A stretch of 25,913 nt of DNA. It comes from Lachnospiraceae bacterium (lineage in GTDB: Bacteria; Bacillota; Clostridia; Lachnospirales; Lachnospiraceae). A model generated the notes under the pieces. The model was given only the letters and a program-made list of their open reading frames with translations. It was not told where the DNA came from and ran no database searches. Made by a program: the position numbers and the translations under genes. Numbering within the stretch: position 1 is the stretch's first letter; each line of letters opens with the position of its first letter. Shown piece after piece: positions 7,412-16,694 of this stretch. The stretch lies in NCBI GenBank assembly GCA_009774235.1, contig VSNJ01000046.1, forward strand, positions 1 through 25,913, read 5' to 3'.

Positions 7412-8311
7412 ATGGAATACAAAATTTTAGAGAGAGATGCAAAGCTTGGTGATTACAGTGCAGCAAAAAAGCTTGAACAAAGGCAGATAAAGCTTGAAAC
7501 ACTTCCTATAAGGGATGCATTTGGATATTCTCTTACATGGTGTCCAGAGGCAGTCCCACAGGAACTGGTTGATGATATCAATAAAATGTATAATAATATT
7601 TCTGTAACAGATGTTGACACTGATATATCCATTGAAAAAGAATCTTTCCACAGCTGCCGTATAGAAGGCGCTGATACACCACTTGATGAACTTTTTGATA
7701 TATTCAGGGCAAAGAGGACTGAATCAAAAGGTGACAAAATGATTTTAAACACATACAGGGCAGTTAAATTCCTTAATCTTACAGCTAGAAGAAATATAGA
7801 TACACTTGTAAAATTATGGGAAATAGTTACAGATGGCGTATGTGACAATCCAGGGCTGTCAGGCAGCAAGTTTAGGACAGGGGTTGTTATGGTAGGCACA
7901 CACCAGGCACCAGATGTGGAATTTCTTGATTATTGTATGAAACAGTTTTTTAGTTTTTATAATGGTGAAAATGTAGAATGCCCATATATTAAAGTTGCAA
8001 TAATACATTTTTATTTTGTATATATGCATCCATTTTGTGATGGGAATGGAAGGATTGCAAGGCTTCTGACATCAGATTTCCTTATACATTCTGGATTAAA
8101 TAACTTTAGTGCCCTTACCCTTAGCAAAACAATAAATGAAACTGCGCCTGAATATTACCAGGCACTTGAAAACAGTGAAAATTCGCTCCATGACGTTACA
8201 CCATTTATACAATACATGTTAAAAACAGTTTATGACAACCTGTATGAGGTACTTGAAGGACAGGGCAGATATGTAGTAAATCATACAGACTGGGGGAGAA
8301 AGTTCGTATGA
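7412..8311 (+). CDS. Fic-domain protein, class II-like (adenylyltransferase)
   Basis: Fic enzymes usually transfer AMP from ATP to hydroxyl groups of target proteins, which alters their activity. The full catalytic motif is present: H206-P-F-C-D-G-N-G-R214. An N-terminal inhibitory motif of the [S/T]xxxE[G/N] type is also seen (S81-C-R-I-E85-G86), so E85 should block ATP in the resting state, as in class II Fic proteins. The 299 residues match a Fic_N plus Fic layout; no DNA-binding domain is visible. AAAGGA lies 9 bases before the ATG. The stop codon overlaps the start of the next gene by four bases (ATGA), so translation is probably coupled to the cyclase. The target cannot be read from the sequence. 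No separate antitoxin is present. Confidence 0.9.
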   Translation: MEYKILERDAKLGDYSAAKKLEQRQIKLETLPIRDAFGYSLTWCPEAVPQELVDDINKMYNNISVTDVDTDISIEKESFHSCRIEGADTPLDELFDIFRAKRTESKGDKMILNTYRAVKFLNLTARRNIDTLVKLWEIVTDGVCDNPGLSGSKFRTGVVMVGTHQAPDVEFLDYCMKQFFSFYNGENVECPYIKVAIIHFYFVYMHPFCDGNGRIARLLTSDFLIHSGLNNFSALTLSKTINETAPEYYQALENSENSLHDVTPFIQYMLKTVYDNLYEVLEGQGRYVVNHTDWGRKFV

Positions 8312-10506
8312 ATAAGTGGAAGAAAAAGCTTACGAAAAAAGAAAGAGGCATATATGCATCAGTAATTTCAGTTTTTTTTGTAGTACTTTCAGTATTATTT
8401 ACATATTTAAAGCCGCTTAATACCCTGGATTACATTGTGAGTGATTTCTTTTACCAATATTTAGCTGAGAAAAAGGAAAGTGATTCAAATATTAAGATAA
8501 TAGCTATTGATGAAAAAACGGTTTCAAGGATTGGCAAATTTGAAAAATGGTCAAGAAGCCAGACAGCAAGGCTTATTAATTACCTGAACAGTGGGAAAGA
8601 TGGGCCAGATGTTATTGCACTTGGGCTTGATTACCATGATGAGAAGGATACACAAGGAGATAATGCACTTGTTGAAGTATGTAAGGAATATGGTAATATA
8701 TGTGTAAGCTCTGTCCTTGAAGTAGAACAAAACAATAATAAGAAAAAAAGTTCTGATGTTTTGTATATACCTTCTTCATTGCCAGATGCCAGTACATTAC
8801 CTGTATCTGCAAATACAACAGCACAGTACAGCGGGATACAGTTAATGGAAGATAGTGTATTAACCAATAACAGCCAGAATAGTGAAACAGGGCTTCCTGC
8901 TATCCCAGCTGGCACAGTTAGCGGACAGAAGATAAAGGATATAATAATGCCATTTGACGGATTAATTCCATATGTTACCACAGGGATTATAAATATAAGC
9001 AAAAGTGATTACAATGGTGATGTAAGGGGAATGGTTGCAAGTGTTGGACATAAAGGCAAGGAGTATGACAGTTTCCCTCTTGCAGTATATAAAATATATC
9101 TGAAAGAGAATGGCAAGAAATTCCGTGCACCCGACACTGGTCCAGATAATTCATTTGGAATAAATTATTCTAAAAATAAAAAGAATTATGAAGTGTACTC
9201 TTTTTATGATGTTATATGTGGCAGTGTAGATAAAAGTAAATTTAATAACAGCATTGTACTTATAAGTGATTATACAACAAGTAGTACATTTAGCATACCA
9301 AATTATAAGTCATTGAAATTAAGTGAAATTGAACTCCAGGCAAATGTAATAAACGCACTGTTGCATAATAATACTATACATTATGCAAGCAGATGGTTTC
9401 TTGCATTGTGGTATTCTATATTTGCTGTAATTTTTTTTCTTGTAACTTTCCATAGCAGCGGACTGGGTACAATTTTTTATTCTATTGGAATTATAGCATT
9501 CCAGATACTTGCCTGCTGTATGACTAATGTATGGGGATATTATATACCTCTTCTGCGTATTGTAATGTTAATTATAATTATTGCAATAGTAAATTTTATA
9601 GTTAGTTATATAGTTATAAAGAAACAACAATATACGATGGAAAAAGTATTTAAAAAGTATGTTGATGAACAGGTGGTAAATGAAATTAAAGAAGGAGGAT
9701 TTGATGTATCTATCGGAGGAACTAGAAAGGATATAGCAGTGCTGTTTGTTGATATCAGGGGATTTACCCCGCTTTCTGAAAAGCTTTCGCCAGAAAATGT
9801 AGTAGATATATTAAACAGTTACCTTACAATAATTGCAAATGCAGTTGCTGCAAATGGAGGAACGCTTGACAAGTTTATAGGTGATGCAGCAATGGCAGTA
9901 TTTAATTCCCCATCAGACCTTGAAGATTATGTATTCAGGGCAGTGTGCACAGCATGGGATATTCTTTCTAATGAAGAAAACCTTAGAAAGGAGTGCCTGG
10001 AGAAATATGGCAGGGAAGTAGAGTTTGGCATAGGCATAAATTGTGGTGATGCAGTTATAGGCAATATTGGAAGCCAGAACAGAATGGAATATACAGCAAT
10101 AGGTGATACTGTAAATACAACTTCACGGCTTGAAGGAGTTGCAGGACCTGGACAGATACTTATAAGCAGGGAAGTTGCCAAAAGGCTTGGTAGCAGGATT
10201 GATGTATCATTTGCTGGGGAATACAGCCTTAAAGGGAAAAAGCGGAAAGTTGTGGCATATGAAGTAAATGGTATACTAGAACAATATGAGCCAGTAGTAA
10301 AGCGTGATAAAACCATTAGTGAAATATATGAGGACAGTATAAAAGAAATTAAAAAAGTACAAGAAAAGTGTATAACTAATGTACAGGCAATTAAAGAGCT
10401 GGCAGGAAAAGAAAAAGGAGGAATAAAAGAGGCTGGTGGAAAAGGTATTGAAATATGGGGAAATAAAGACCATAAGACAGCAAGTATAGCCAAAGGGGGA
10501 AAATAA
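8308..10506 (+). CDS. CHASE2-domain membrane adenylate cyclase (class III)
   Basis: This sensor enzyme should make cAMP in response to an extracellular signal. A first helix (about 14-34) leads to an outside CHASE2 domain (about 38-355), containing the YNGDVRG signature at its end. Three helices (about 363-438) follow, then a class III cyclase domain (about 470-655). Metal-binding D482 (LFVDIRGFT) and D526 (FIGDAAMA), ATP-selecting K522 and D600 and transition-state N603 and R607 are all present, so it should be active as a homodimer and prefers ATP to GTP. Residues about 140-212 form an Asn/Ser/Thr-rich insertion in CHASE2, and a Lys-rich tail follows the cyclase domain. It overlaps fic by four bases and the next gene by one (TAATG). 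No CRP-like receptor is in the window. Confidence 0.92.
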   Translation: MNKWKKKLTKKERGIYASVISVFFVVLSVLFTYLKPLNTLDYIVSDFFYQYLAEKKESDSNIKIIAIDEKTVSRIGKFEKWSRSQTARLINYLNSGKDGPDVIALGLDYHDEKDTQGDNALVEVCKEYGNICVSSVLEVEQNNNKKKSSDVLYIPSSLPDASTLPVSANTTAQYSGIQLMEDSVLTNNSQNSETGLPAIPAGTVSGQKIKDIIMPFDGLIPYVTTGIINISKSDYNGDVRGMVASVGHKGKEYDSFPLAVYKIYLKENGKKFRAPDTGPDNSFGINYSKNKKNYEVYSFYDVICGSVDKSKFNNSIVLISDYTTSSTFSIPNYKSLKLSEIELQANVINALLHNNTIHYASRWFLALWYSIFAVIFFLVTFHSSGLGTIFYSIGIIAFQILACCMTNVWGYYIPLLRIVMLIIIIAIVNFIVSYIVIKKQQYTMEKVFKKYVDEQVVNEIKEGGFDVSIGGTRKDIAVLFVDIRGFTPLSEKLSPENVVDILNSYLTIIANAVAANGGTLDKFIGDAAMAVFNSPSDLEDYVFRAVCTAWDILSNEENLRKECLEKYGREVEFGIGINCGDAVIGNIGSQNRMEYTAIGDTVNTTSRLEGVAGPGQILISREVAKRLGSRIDVSFAGEYSLKGKKRKVVAYEVNGILEQYEPVVKRDKTISEIYEDSIKEIKKVQEKCITNVQAIKELAGKEKGGIKEAGGKGIEIWGNKDHKTASIAKGGK

Positions 10507-11291
10507 TGGGGGAATTATATTGTATACCAAGACTGCAGGATATTAAAAAGTACCTGGAATTTGCAGAGAAATATAATGCATGTTTTGAGTATAATGATTT
10601 TTTTATACCAAAGATTCTTGATGACAGCTTTGCCATTGATAAGGTGGTAAAACAGTATATGGAAGTACGGCATGTCTGTTTACAGGACACAATCCATGGA
10701 GCATTTCTTGATATCTGTGTCAACAGTGAAGACCCAGAAATATTTGCAGCTAGTGATTACAGGGTGCACCAATGTATGGATATTGCAAAGCGCATGAATG
10801 CAAAAGCAGTAGTATTCCATACAAATTATATTGTAAATTTCAGGCTGCGTACATATATTGATTCATGGATTAACAGGAATGAAGAATACTGGAGACGGAT
10901 AATAAATGAATATAAAGACCAGTATATATATATTGAAAATATGTTTGATGATGCCCCGTTTATGCTGGCAGAACTTGCAAAAAGAATGGCAGACGAACCA
11001 CATTTTGGCGTCTGCTTTGATATTGCACATGCTTTTATATCAGGTTCACCTGTGGAGGACTGGTATAATGTAGTGTCACCTTATGTAAAACATATACATG
11101 CTAATGACAATGATGGTGTTGAAGACCTGCATAACCCAGTTGGTGAAGGCAGGCTGGAATGGGATGTATTTGACAGCTGGTGCAGGGGATTTAAGGACAA
11201 GCCGTCACTGCTAGTTGAAGTAAGGAGTTTTGAAGACCTGGAGAAGTCAGTAAAATATATGCAGGAACATAATATCTATCCTTTTGGGTAG
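10506..11291 (+). CDS. Sugar phosphate isomerase/epimerase-like TIM-barrel protein
   Basis: The protein resembles the xylose-isomerase-like TIM barrel superfamily, which includes sugar isomerases, epimerases and endonuclease IV. The likely metal ligands occur in order: E144 (IYIEN), D172 and H175 (FDIAHA), H196 or H198 (HIHAND) and E238 (LLVEVRS). Strand-loop spacing fits a 261-residue single-domain barrel. The start shares a base with the cyclase stop (TAATG), and GGGGGA is the ribosome binding site, so it is the third gene of the coupled operon. The substrate is not recognisable. An endonuclease role is less likely since the extra metal ligands of Nfo are not evident. Confidence 0.72.
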   Translation: MGELYCIPRLQDIKKYLEFAEKYNACFEYNDFFIPKILDDSFAIDKVVKQYMEVRHVCLQDTIHGAFLDICVNSEDPEIFAASDYRVHQCMDIAKRMNAKAVVFHTNYIVNFRLRTYIDSWINRNEEYWRRIINEYKDQYIYIENMFDDAPFMLAELAKRMADEPHFGVCFDIAHAFISGSPVEDWYNVVSPYVKHIHANDNDGVEDLHNPVGEGRLEWDVFDSWCRGFKDKPSLLVEVRSFEDLEKSVKYMQEHNIYPFG

Positions 11292-11320
11292 AAAATATAA
11301 AATTAATATGGAGGAAATGT

Positions 11321-12226
11321 ATGGTTTCAGAATCAGTAGTAAAGGCAATGATGGAAATATCGGCACTAAGTTTTGTACTGCCTGTTGCATTTGTAATTTT
11401 GTGGAGAATGTGGCGCAGGAAGAGCATTGTGCCATCATTAACAGGTGTTCTTGTATTTATAACATTTGGTATAATATTAAAATCAGTCCCTAATATGTTT
11501 TTTCTGGCTATTGACAGCCCTGTATCACGTTTTATTAATGGAAATATATGGGTTCTGGCAATATTTGCAGGACTTATGGCTGGTATTTTTGAGGAAACTG
11601 GACGCTTTGTTGCATTTAAAATATTCCTTAATAAGCATGATTACAGGGAATGTGCTGTAGCATATGGTCTTGGTCATGGCGGCGTTGAATGTATGATAGT
11701 GCTTGGTTTTTCTATGATACAGAATTTTGCATATGCACAGCTTATTAACGCAGGGCAGATGGCAGATGTTTATAAAGACCTTCCAGATGAAAATGCAATA
11801 AATGTTTTTAAAGAATTAGAAGAAGCTATTATTAACCTTTCACTGCAGGACTGTATATGGGCAGGTGTGGAGCGCATCTCTGCACTTGTACTCCAGGTGT
11901 CATTGTCAGTCCTTGTGTTCCAGGCAGCAAAAGTGGAAAAAAAGAAATATTTCCTTGCAATAGCAATAGTACTCCATACATTTATAGATATATTTGCAGT
12001 ACTATACCAGCAGGGAAGCCTTTCTATTGCTGTTACGGAGATTATAATTATGGTTTATGCTGTTATAGTTGCTATATTTGCGTACAAAATATATAAACAG
12101 CTGCCACATAATGAAAATGGCAGTACCACAGGCAAAAAAAGCTGGGCATATGCTTCAATGAAGTATCCTTCTAAAGATACAGGGAATAATACAAGTATCC
12201 AGGATAATAAGGACGGGCAGGAATAA
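11321..12226 (+). CDS. YhfC-family intramembrane protease-like protein
   Basis: YhfC proteins are multi-pass membrane proteins of the glutamic-type intramembrane protease clan. The two key motifs are visible: E91-E92-T-G-R95 at the end of a helix and G116-L-G-H119-G-G-V-E123 in the next. About seven hydrophobic segments span roughly residues 10 to 265, and the last 35 residues are polar. It lies 29 bases after the TIM-barrel gene, with GGAGGA before the ATG. Its stop overlaps the glycosyltransferase start (TAATG). Substrates of YhfC proteins are unknown; the context suggests it could process a membrane component of the same operon. Confidence 0.78.
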   Translation: MVSESVVKAMMEISALSFVLPVAFVILWRMWRRKSIVPSLTGVLVFITFGIILKSVPNMFFLAIDSPVSRFINGNIWVLAIFAGLMAGIFEETGRFVAFKIFLNKHDYRECAVAYGLGHGGVECMIVLGFSMIQNFAYAQLINAGQMADVYKDLPDENAINVFKELEEAIINLSLQDCIWAGVERISALVLQVSLSVLVFQAAKVEKKKYFLAIAIVLHTFIDIFAVLYQQGSLSIAVTEIIIMVYAVIVAIFAYKIYKQLPHNENGSTTGKKSWAYASMKYPSKDTGNNTSIQDNKDGQE

Positions 12227-13377
12227 TGAAAATACTTATATTAGAAACAAGAAAGTTAAGTTATGGTTCATCAAGTGTATTTTTAATGATGATATGTGAC
12301 ATATTAAGAGAGTATGGTGCAGATGTAATACACTGCATAATTAATGACCCAGAAGAAGACAGTGTACTGCTTGAAAGTTTTACTGGAAAGCATTTTGATG
12401 CAGTTATTGGCATGAATTCCATACTGCCGCTTGCAGAATGTGATACTGGCAGGTATCTTAATTCTATAGATGCACCATTTATTAATTTTATAGCAGACCA
12501 TCCTATGCATGTGCATAACTGCCTGAATGTTAAGCTTGAAAGATACTATGTTATATGTCTTGACAAATTCCACAAAGAATATATAGACAGATATTACCCA
12601 CATATAAAAAAGACTGTGGCAATACCACTTGGTGGAATAAAAGAACCAGGATATAAACCTGGCAGCAAGGAGTTTGCAAAGAGGAAGTACCATATATTTT
12701 TTCCTGCGACATATACACCTCCATCTTATTACAGGCAGGTTATGGAAGATGAAAATATTATATATACAAAACAGGCAGATGAAATAATACATAGTATTAT
12801 GGAAGGTGATACATCCCCAATACATGATTTGTATAGAAATATTACATCATGGAAGGAAGAGCGGTTTGCTGCAAGAATGTATAAAGCAAGATATATAGAT
12901 AAATATATACGTGATTATTTCAGGGATGCTGTTGTGACAGCACTTCTTGATGAAGGATATAGAATTGATGTGGCAGGCGCAAGGTGGGAGATGTATAATG
13001 GCAGGAATAAAGACAGGCTTGTAAACCATAGCCAGTGTGTTTATGCAGATATTCCTGCAATAATGGCAAATTCCCAGGTGGTTTTAAACGTGCAGCCGCT
13101 TTTTACAGAAGCACCACATGACAGGGTTTTTAACGCAATGGCAAATGGTGCAGCAGTCCTTACTGATACATGCAGTTATATTGAGGAAAATTACAAAGAT
13201 TATGTAATGCTTTTTGACAAAAGAAACCTTAAGGAAAGCATAGAAGGCATTAAAGAAATTATGGGTGATGCAGACAGGCTTTATAAAATGGCAGAGAAGC
13301 TTAACCAGGCAGCAGAAAGTGAAACATGGCAGGACAGATGCCAGAGGATTATAGAATTTATACGTAAAATTATTTAA
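12226..13377 (+). CDS. Glycosyltransferase (GT-B fold, GT1/GT4-like)
   Basis: The 383-residue protein has features of a GT-B glycosyltransferase. The N-terminal half (MKILILETRKLSYGSSSVFL) resembles the acceptor-binding fold, and the C-terminal half has NVQPLFTEAPHDRVFNAMAN followed by GAAVLTD, the usual sugar-nucleotide-binding pattern in which a Glu or Asp contacts the donor. No transmembrane segment is visible. Translation probably depends on the upstream yhfC-like gene (TAATG overlap). It is the last gene of the fic operon and no terminator is apparent after it. Sugar and acceptor are unknown. Confidence 0.72.
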   Translation: MKILILETRKLSYGSSSVFLMMICDILREYGADVIHCIINDPEEDSVLLESFTGKHFDAVIGMNSILPLAECDTGRYLNSIDAPFINFIADHPMHVHNCLNVKLERYYVICLDKFHKEYIDRYYPHIKKTVAIPLGGIKEPGYKPGSKEFAKRKYHIFFPATYTPPSYYRQVMEDENIIYTKQADEIIHSIMEGDTSPIHDLYRNITSWKEERFAARMYKARYIDKYIRDYFRDAVVTALLDEGYRIDVAGARWEMYNGRNKDRLVNHSQCVYADIPAIMANSQVVLNVQPLFTEAPHDRVFNAMANGAAVLTDTCSYIEENYKDYVMLFDKRNLKESIEGIKEIMGDADRLYKMAEKLNQAAESETWQDRCQRIIEFIRKII

Positions 13378-13399
13378 GGAAATTTTAAATGATTTATAA

Positions 13400-13429
13400 T
13401 TGACAAAATAATGGAATAAAATGTATTAT
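13400..13429 (+). promoter_or_regulatory. Promoter of the LTA-synthase-like gene
   Basis: TTGACA (13400-13405), 18 bases, TATTAT (13424-13429). The predicted leader is about 35 bases, and AAGGA precedes the ATG at 13473. Confidence 0.6.
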
Positions 13430-13472
13430 AACAACGTATTGCAAAGATAATTAGAATAAGGATGTTTGGGAT

Positions 13473-16286
13473 ATGTTATATAAATATTTTAAATTTGATA
13501 AAAAAAGAATAGCATTTTTTACAGTTATAATATTATTTATTTGTATATTACAGTATATTGTAACAGGTTCTATGGTTTCAAAGCAGACTGTAACTACAGA
13601 AGCAGGCAATGTAAACAGCAGTGTTATCGGGATTATAGATAATGAAGAAGTTATCCGCCAGAAGTTTTGCTTTGACCGGAAAGTGGTGCTTTCACAGTTT
13701 ATATTAAGCTTTGGCTCATTTGAAAGGGAAGCTACAGGAGATATTGTTAAAATCCAGATGACTGATGCTGATAATAATATTGTATATGAGACAGATATTG
13801 ATGTAGACAATATAACTGCGAACCAGACTTATACTGTAAATATGGAGCACACTGTTACAATTCCTAAGGGGGTGGTCTGTTGTATAAGGCTTACCTGTAG
13901 TTCAGACAGTTCGCCATATGCAGCTATACCAACTTTAAATACTACTAACAGGACAGACCCAAACACTTATATGTCAACACTTAAGATGCAGACACGTAAG
14001 AAATCACTGAATATATCATATACATATTCGTATAGGCAGATATATCCGCTTATAGTCCTTATACTTGAATTTGTATTGGTATTTGTGATATGTTTTGAAC
14101 GTGTAACCAGCTATGCTGCGTTGTACAGGAAGAAACGCCAGAAGAAGCTCAGGCGTGAAGCCAATGAGAAGAAGCTGCATGACAAGGCAAATGGAAACAG
14201 GGATGCCATTGGTATTAAAAATGCTAATAAGGCAGGGAAAAAGGCGGACAAGAAAGTGGCAAAGAAATCCAGGAAGCGGGTTCCAGGCGGAATGGGTATA
14301 AAGAACCTGGTTATATACTGCCTTTCTGAGCCAAAGGTTTTAGAGAATGCAAGAAAAGTTATTATAGCTTTTAACCCTCTAGTGCTTTTTATTATACTTG
14401 AAACAACCAACAGCACTATTTCAGGTATGTACCCTAATGTGTGGATTTTCACATGGATACTTCTGATGGCTGTACAGCTGGTACTTTATGCAATTTTTGG
14501 AAATATAAGCATAGCTATGCTTGTAATGGATATTGTACTTTTTGCAGCAGGGCTTGGCAACCTTTTTATAATGAATGTAAGAGGGACACCATTGCTGCCA
14601 GCTGATATATTCGGGCTTGCAACAGCTACAGAGGTTGCATCAACTTATACACTGAAATTTAAGCCAGCTGAATTTATAATGATACCAGCTTTTATTATAT
14701 GGCTTATGCTTATTATCAGGTTTAAGAAAAAAACTGAAAGCGGTGTATTTTATAAAAAACTGGTTAAAAGAGGCATAAATATTGCAGCAGCAGTGGCAAT
14801 TTTCATTATACTCTATAGTTCAGGGCTGCTTGAGTTATGTGGTATAAAAGACAGTGTATGGAATAAAGTTGCTTCATGCAAGACTAATGGTTTTTATATG
14901 AATTTCTTTATTAATTTAAGGTATCTTAAAGTGTCTGAGCCAGCAGGTTATTCGCATGAAAAGGTGGCGCAGATACTTGGAAGCTTAAATGAAGAAGTGC
15001 CATTGCCAGAAGAGAGCACTGCACCAGAAACCAGTGTGGCAACAGCAGCACCAGAAGCAGGCAGTCCAGGGATGCAATTACCAGAAGAAAGCCCTGTGCC
15101 AGAAACCAGTGCTGCACCAGCAGGCATACAGAAACAGGATACGCTTTATAACAGTGATTTTAAGCAATGTACAACATTAGATGGCAAAAAGCCTGATATA
15201 ATTTTAATTATGAATGAAAGCCTTGCTGATTTTTCACTTGTTGGTGATGTAAATTATAACAGGGACCCTTTTGAATATATACACAATATGAAGGAAAATA
15301 CTATAAAGGGTATTGATTATGTATCAGTATTTGGGGCAGGTACAAGCAATTCTGAGTTTGAGGCAATGACTGGTAATACTATGTCATTCTTCCCAAGTGG
15401 CTGTAATGTATACCAGCAGTTTATGCATGAAACTACTTATTCACTGCCATCATATTTGAAAAGCCTTGGTTACAGATGTGATGCAGTGCATCCTAGCAGT
15501 GGTAATAACTGGAACAGGATTGCTACTTACCAGAGTATGAAGTTTGACAGGTTTATTACGATTGAGGATTTTGAAAACCCTGAATATATAAGATATATAA
15601 GCGACAAGGAGAGTTATAAAAAGGTTATTGAGCTTTATGAGGCTAATAAACAGAAACAGCCAATGTTTATATTTGATATGACTATACAGAACCATGGCGG
15701 TTATCTTACTAATACTAACTGGGAAAACCCTGTTTATGTAGAGGATTCTTATTATACTGAAGCAAAGGAATTTCTTTCAGCGACAAAGGTATCAGATGAT
15801 GCTTTTAAGTATCTTGTAGAGTATTTTGAGAAAAAGGAAGCCCCAGTTATTATATGTATGTTTGGAGACCACTGGCCTTCTATTGAAACGGGGTTTTATG
15901 AAGAACTGCTTGGAAAACCTCAGGAAGAATGGGAACTTGAGGATATACAGAAGCGTTTTGCAACTCCTTTTGTAATATGGGCAAACTATGATATAGACGA
16001 AGGAAATAATGTACTTATAGGCAATAACCTTGTTGAAAATCTTCTTTTAAAACAGGCAGGCATAGAGCTTCCTTTGTATAACCAGTATGTGGAAAAGGTT
16101 TCAGAAACTATCCCTGTACTTAATGTAAATGGCTATATGGATAAAAATGGCAAGTGGCACAAGTATGGTACAGATGAAACAGAAGAGGAAGCTGTGCTTC
16201 TTGACAATTATAAAATATTACAATACGGGTATTATAGTGACACAGATAAAGATAAGATGTCAGAACTGTTTGGCATGGAGAATTAA
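13473..16286 (+). CDS. LTA synthase family protein (sulfatase-fold membrane enzyme)
   Basis: LtaS-type enzymes transfer glycerol phosphate from phosphatidylglycerol to lipoteichoic acid outside the cell. The catalytic domain lies at about residues 560-890: E582 (MNES), nucleophile T624 (GAGTSNSEFEAMTGNTM), H-P-S-S-G-N-N-W and D799-H800 (FGDHW), so metal binding and catalysis look intact. At 937 residues it is longer than S. aureus LtaS (about 650). The extra parts are an N-terminal extracellular beta-rich region between the first helix (about 11-30) and the second (about 190-210), a basic cytosolic loop (about 215-275) and a Pro/Glu/Ser/Thr linker at about 505-550 holding two related units 25 residues apart. 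The family also includes phosphoglycerol transferases, so the exact polymer is uncertain. Confidence 0.88.
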   Translation: MLYKYFKFDKKRIAFFTVIILFICILQYIVTGSMVSKQTVTTEAGNVNSSVIGIIDNEEVIRQKFCFDRKVVLSQFILSFGSFEREATGDIVKIQMTDADNNIVYETDIDVDNITANQTYTVNMEHTVTIPKGVVCCIRLTCSSDSSPYAAIPTLNTTNRTDPNTYMSTLKMQTRKKSLNISYTYSYRQIYPLIVLILEFVLVFVICFERVTSYAALYRKKRQKKLRREANEKKLHDKANGNRDAIGIKNANKAGKKADKKVAKKSRKRVPGGMGIKNLVIYCLSEPKVLENARKVIIAFNPLVLFIILETTNSTISGMYPNVWIFTWILLMAVQLVLYAIFGNISIAMLVMDIVLFAAGLGNLFIMNVRGTPLLPADIFGLATATEVASTYTLKFKPAEFIMIPAFIIWLMLIIRFKKKTESGVFYKKLVKRGINIAAAVAIFIILYSSGLLELCGIKDSVWNKVASCKTNGFYMNFFINLRYLKVSEPAGYSHEKVAQILGSLNEEVPLPEESTAPETSVATAAPEAGSPGMQLPEESPVPETSAAPAGIQKQDTLYNSDFKQCTTLDGKKPDIILIMNESLADFSLVGDVNYNRDPFEYIHNMKENTIKGIDYVSVFGAGTSNSEFEAMTGNTMSFFPSGCNVYQQFMHETTYSLPSYLKSLGYRCDAVHPSSGNNWNRIATYQSMKFDRFITIEDFENPEYIRYISDKESYKKVIELYEANKQKQPMFIFDMTIQNHGGYLTNTNWENPVYVEDSYYTEAKEFLSATKVSDDAFKYLVEYFEKKEAPVIICMFGDHWPSIETGFYEELLGKPQEEWELEDIQKRFATPFVIWANYDIDEGNNVLIGNNLVENLLLKQAGIELPLYNQYVEKVSETIPVLNVNGYMDKNGKWHKYGTDETEEEAVLLDNYKILQYGYYSDTDKDKMSELFGMEN
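15003..15111 (+). repeat. Two-copy linker repeat in the LTA-synthase-like gene
   Basis: Two related 34-base copies begin at 15003 and 15078, 75 bases (25 codons) apart. They encode LPEESTAPETS and LPEESPVPETS around an Ala/Pro/Gly stretch. This marks a flexible linker between the membrane part and the extracellular catalytic domain. Confidence 0.8.
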
Positions 16287-16315
16287 ATGCTGGCATGTAC
16301 TGTGGAGGTCTGGAT

Positions 16316-16687
16316 ATGAAATACTTAAAACAATTTTTTATAATAATTTTAATATCGTTTATGGGTGAGTTATTAAAGGAATTACTTCCGTTTCCAGTAC
16401 CTGCAAGTATATATGGAATGTTAATAATGTTTATCTCACTTTGTACAGGAGTAATAAAGACAGGGCAGGTAGATAAAGCAAGTGGTTTTCTTATAGAGGT
16501 AATGCCTGTAATGTTTATTCCTGCGGCAGCAGGGCTTCTGGATTCATGGGGTACATTAAAACCTGTGCTTGTCCCTGTAGCTGTTATAACAGTGGTTTCT
16601 ACTATAGTTGTAATGCTTGTATCAGGGCATGTTACACAGTTTGTGACAAGGCACGGAAAGGCATTTAATGAAGAGAAAGGCAGCTGA
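16316..16687 (+). CDS. lrgA: CidA/LrgA family membrane protein
   Basis: CidA and LrgA are holin-like membrane proteins that, with LrgB or CidB, influence autolysis and transport of small organic acids such as pyruvate. The 123 residues hold four hydrophobic helices and the family segment FPVPASIYGMLIMF and a VMPVMFIPAAAG stretch. The upstream ATG at 16295 would add seven residues but lies before the GGAGG at 16304-16308; the ATG at 16316 is 7 bases after it, so I chose that start. The gene begins 29 bases after the LTA-synthase-like gene and is probably in the same transcript. Confidence 0.9.
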   Translation: MKYLKQFFIIILISFMGELLKELLPFPVPASIYGMLIMFISLCTGVIKTGQVDKASGFLIEVMPVMFIPAAAGLLDSWGTLKPVLVPVAVITVVSTIVVMLVSGHVTQFVTRHGKAFNEEKGS

Positions 16688-16694
16688 GGTGGGT

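Noticed and set aside
9748..10260. Guanylate cyclase function
   Set aside because: K522 and D600 at the base-selecting positions fit ATP; no Glu/Cys pair for GTP is seen.
9927..10493. Minus-strand reading frame opposite the cyclase
   Set aside because: It lies wholly inside the cyclase domain and tail, whose residues are conserved on the plus strand.
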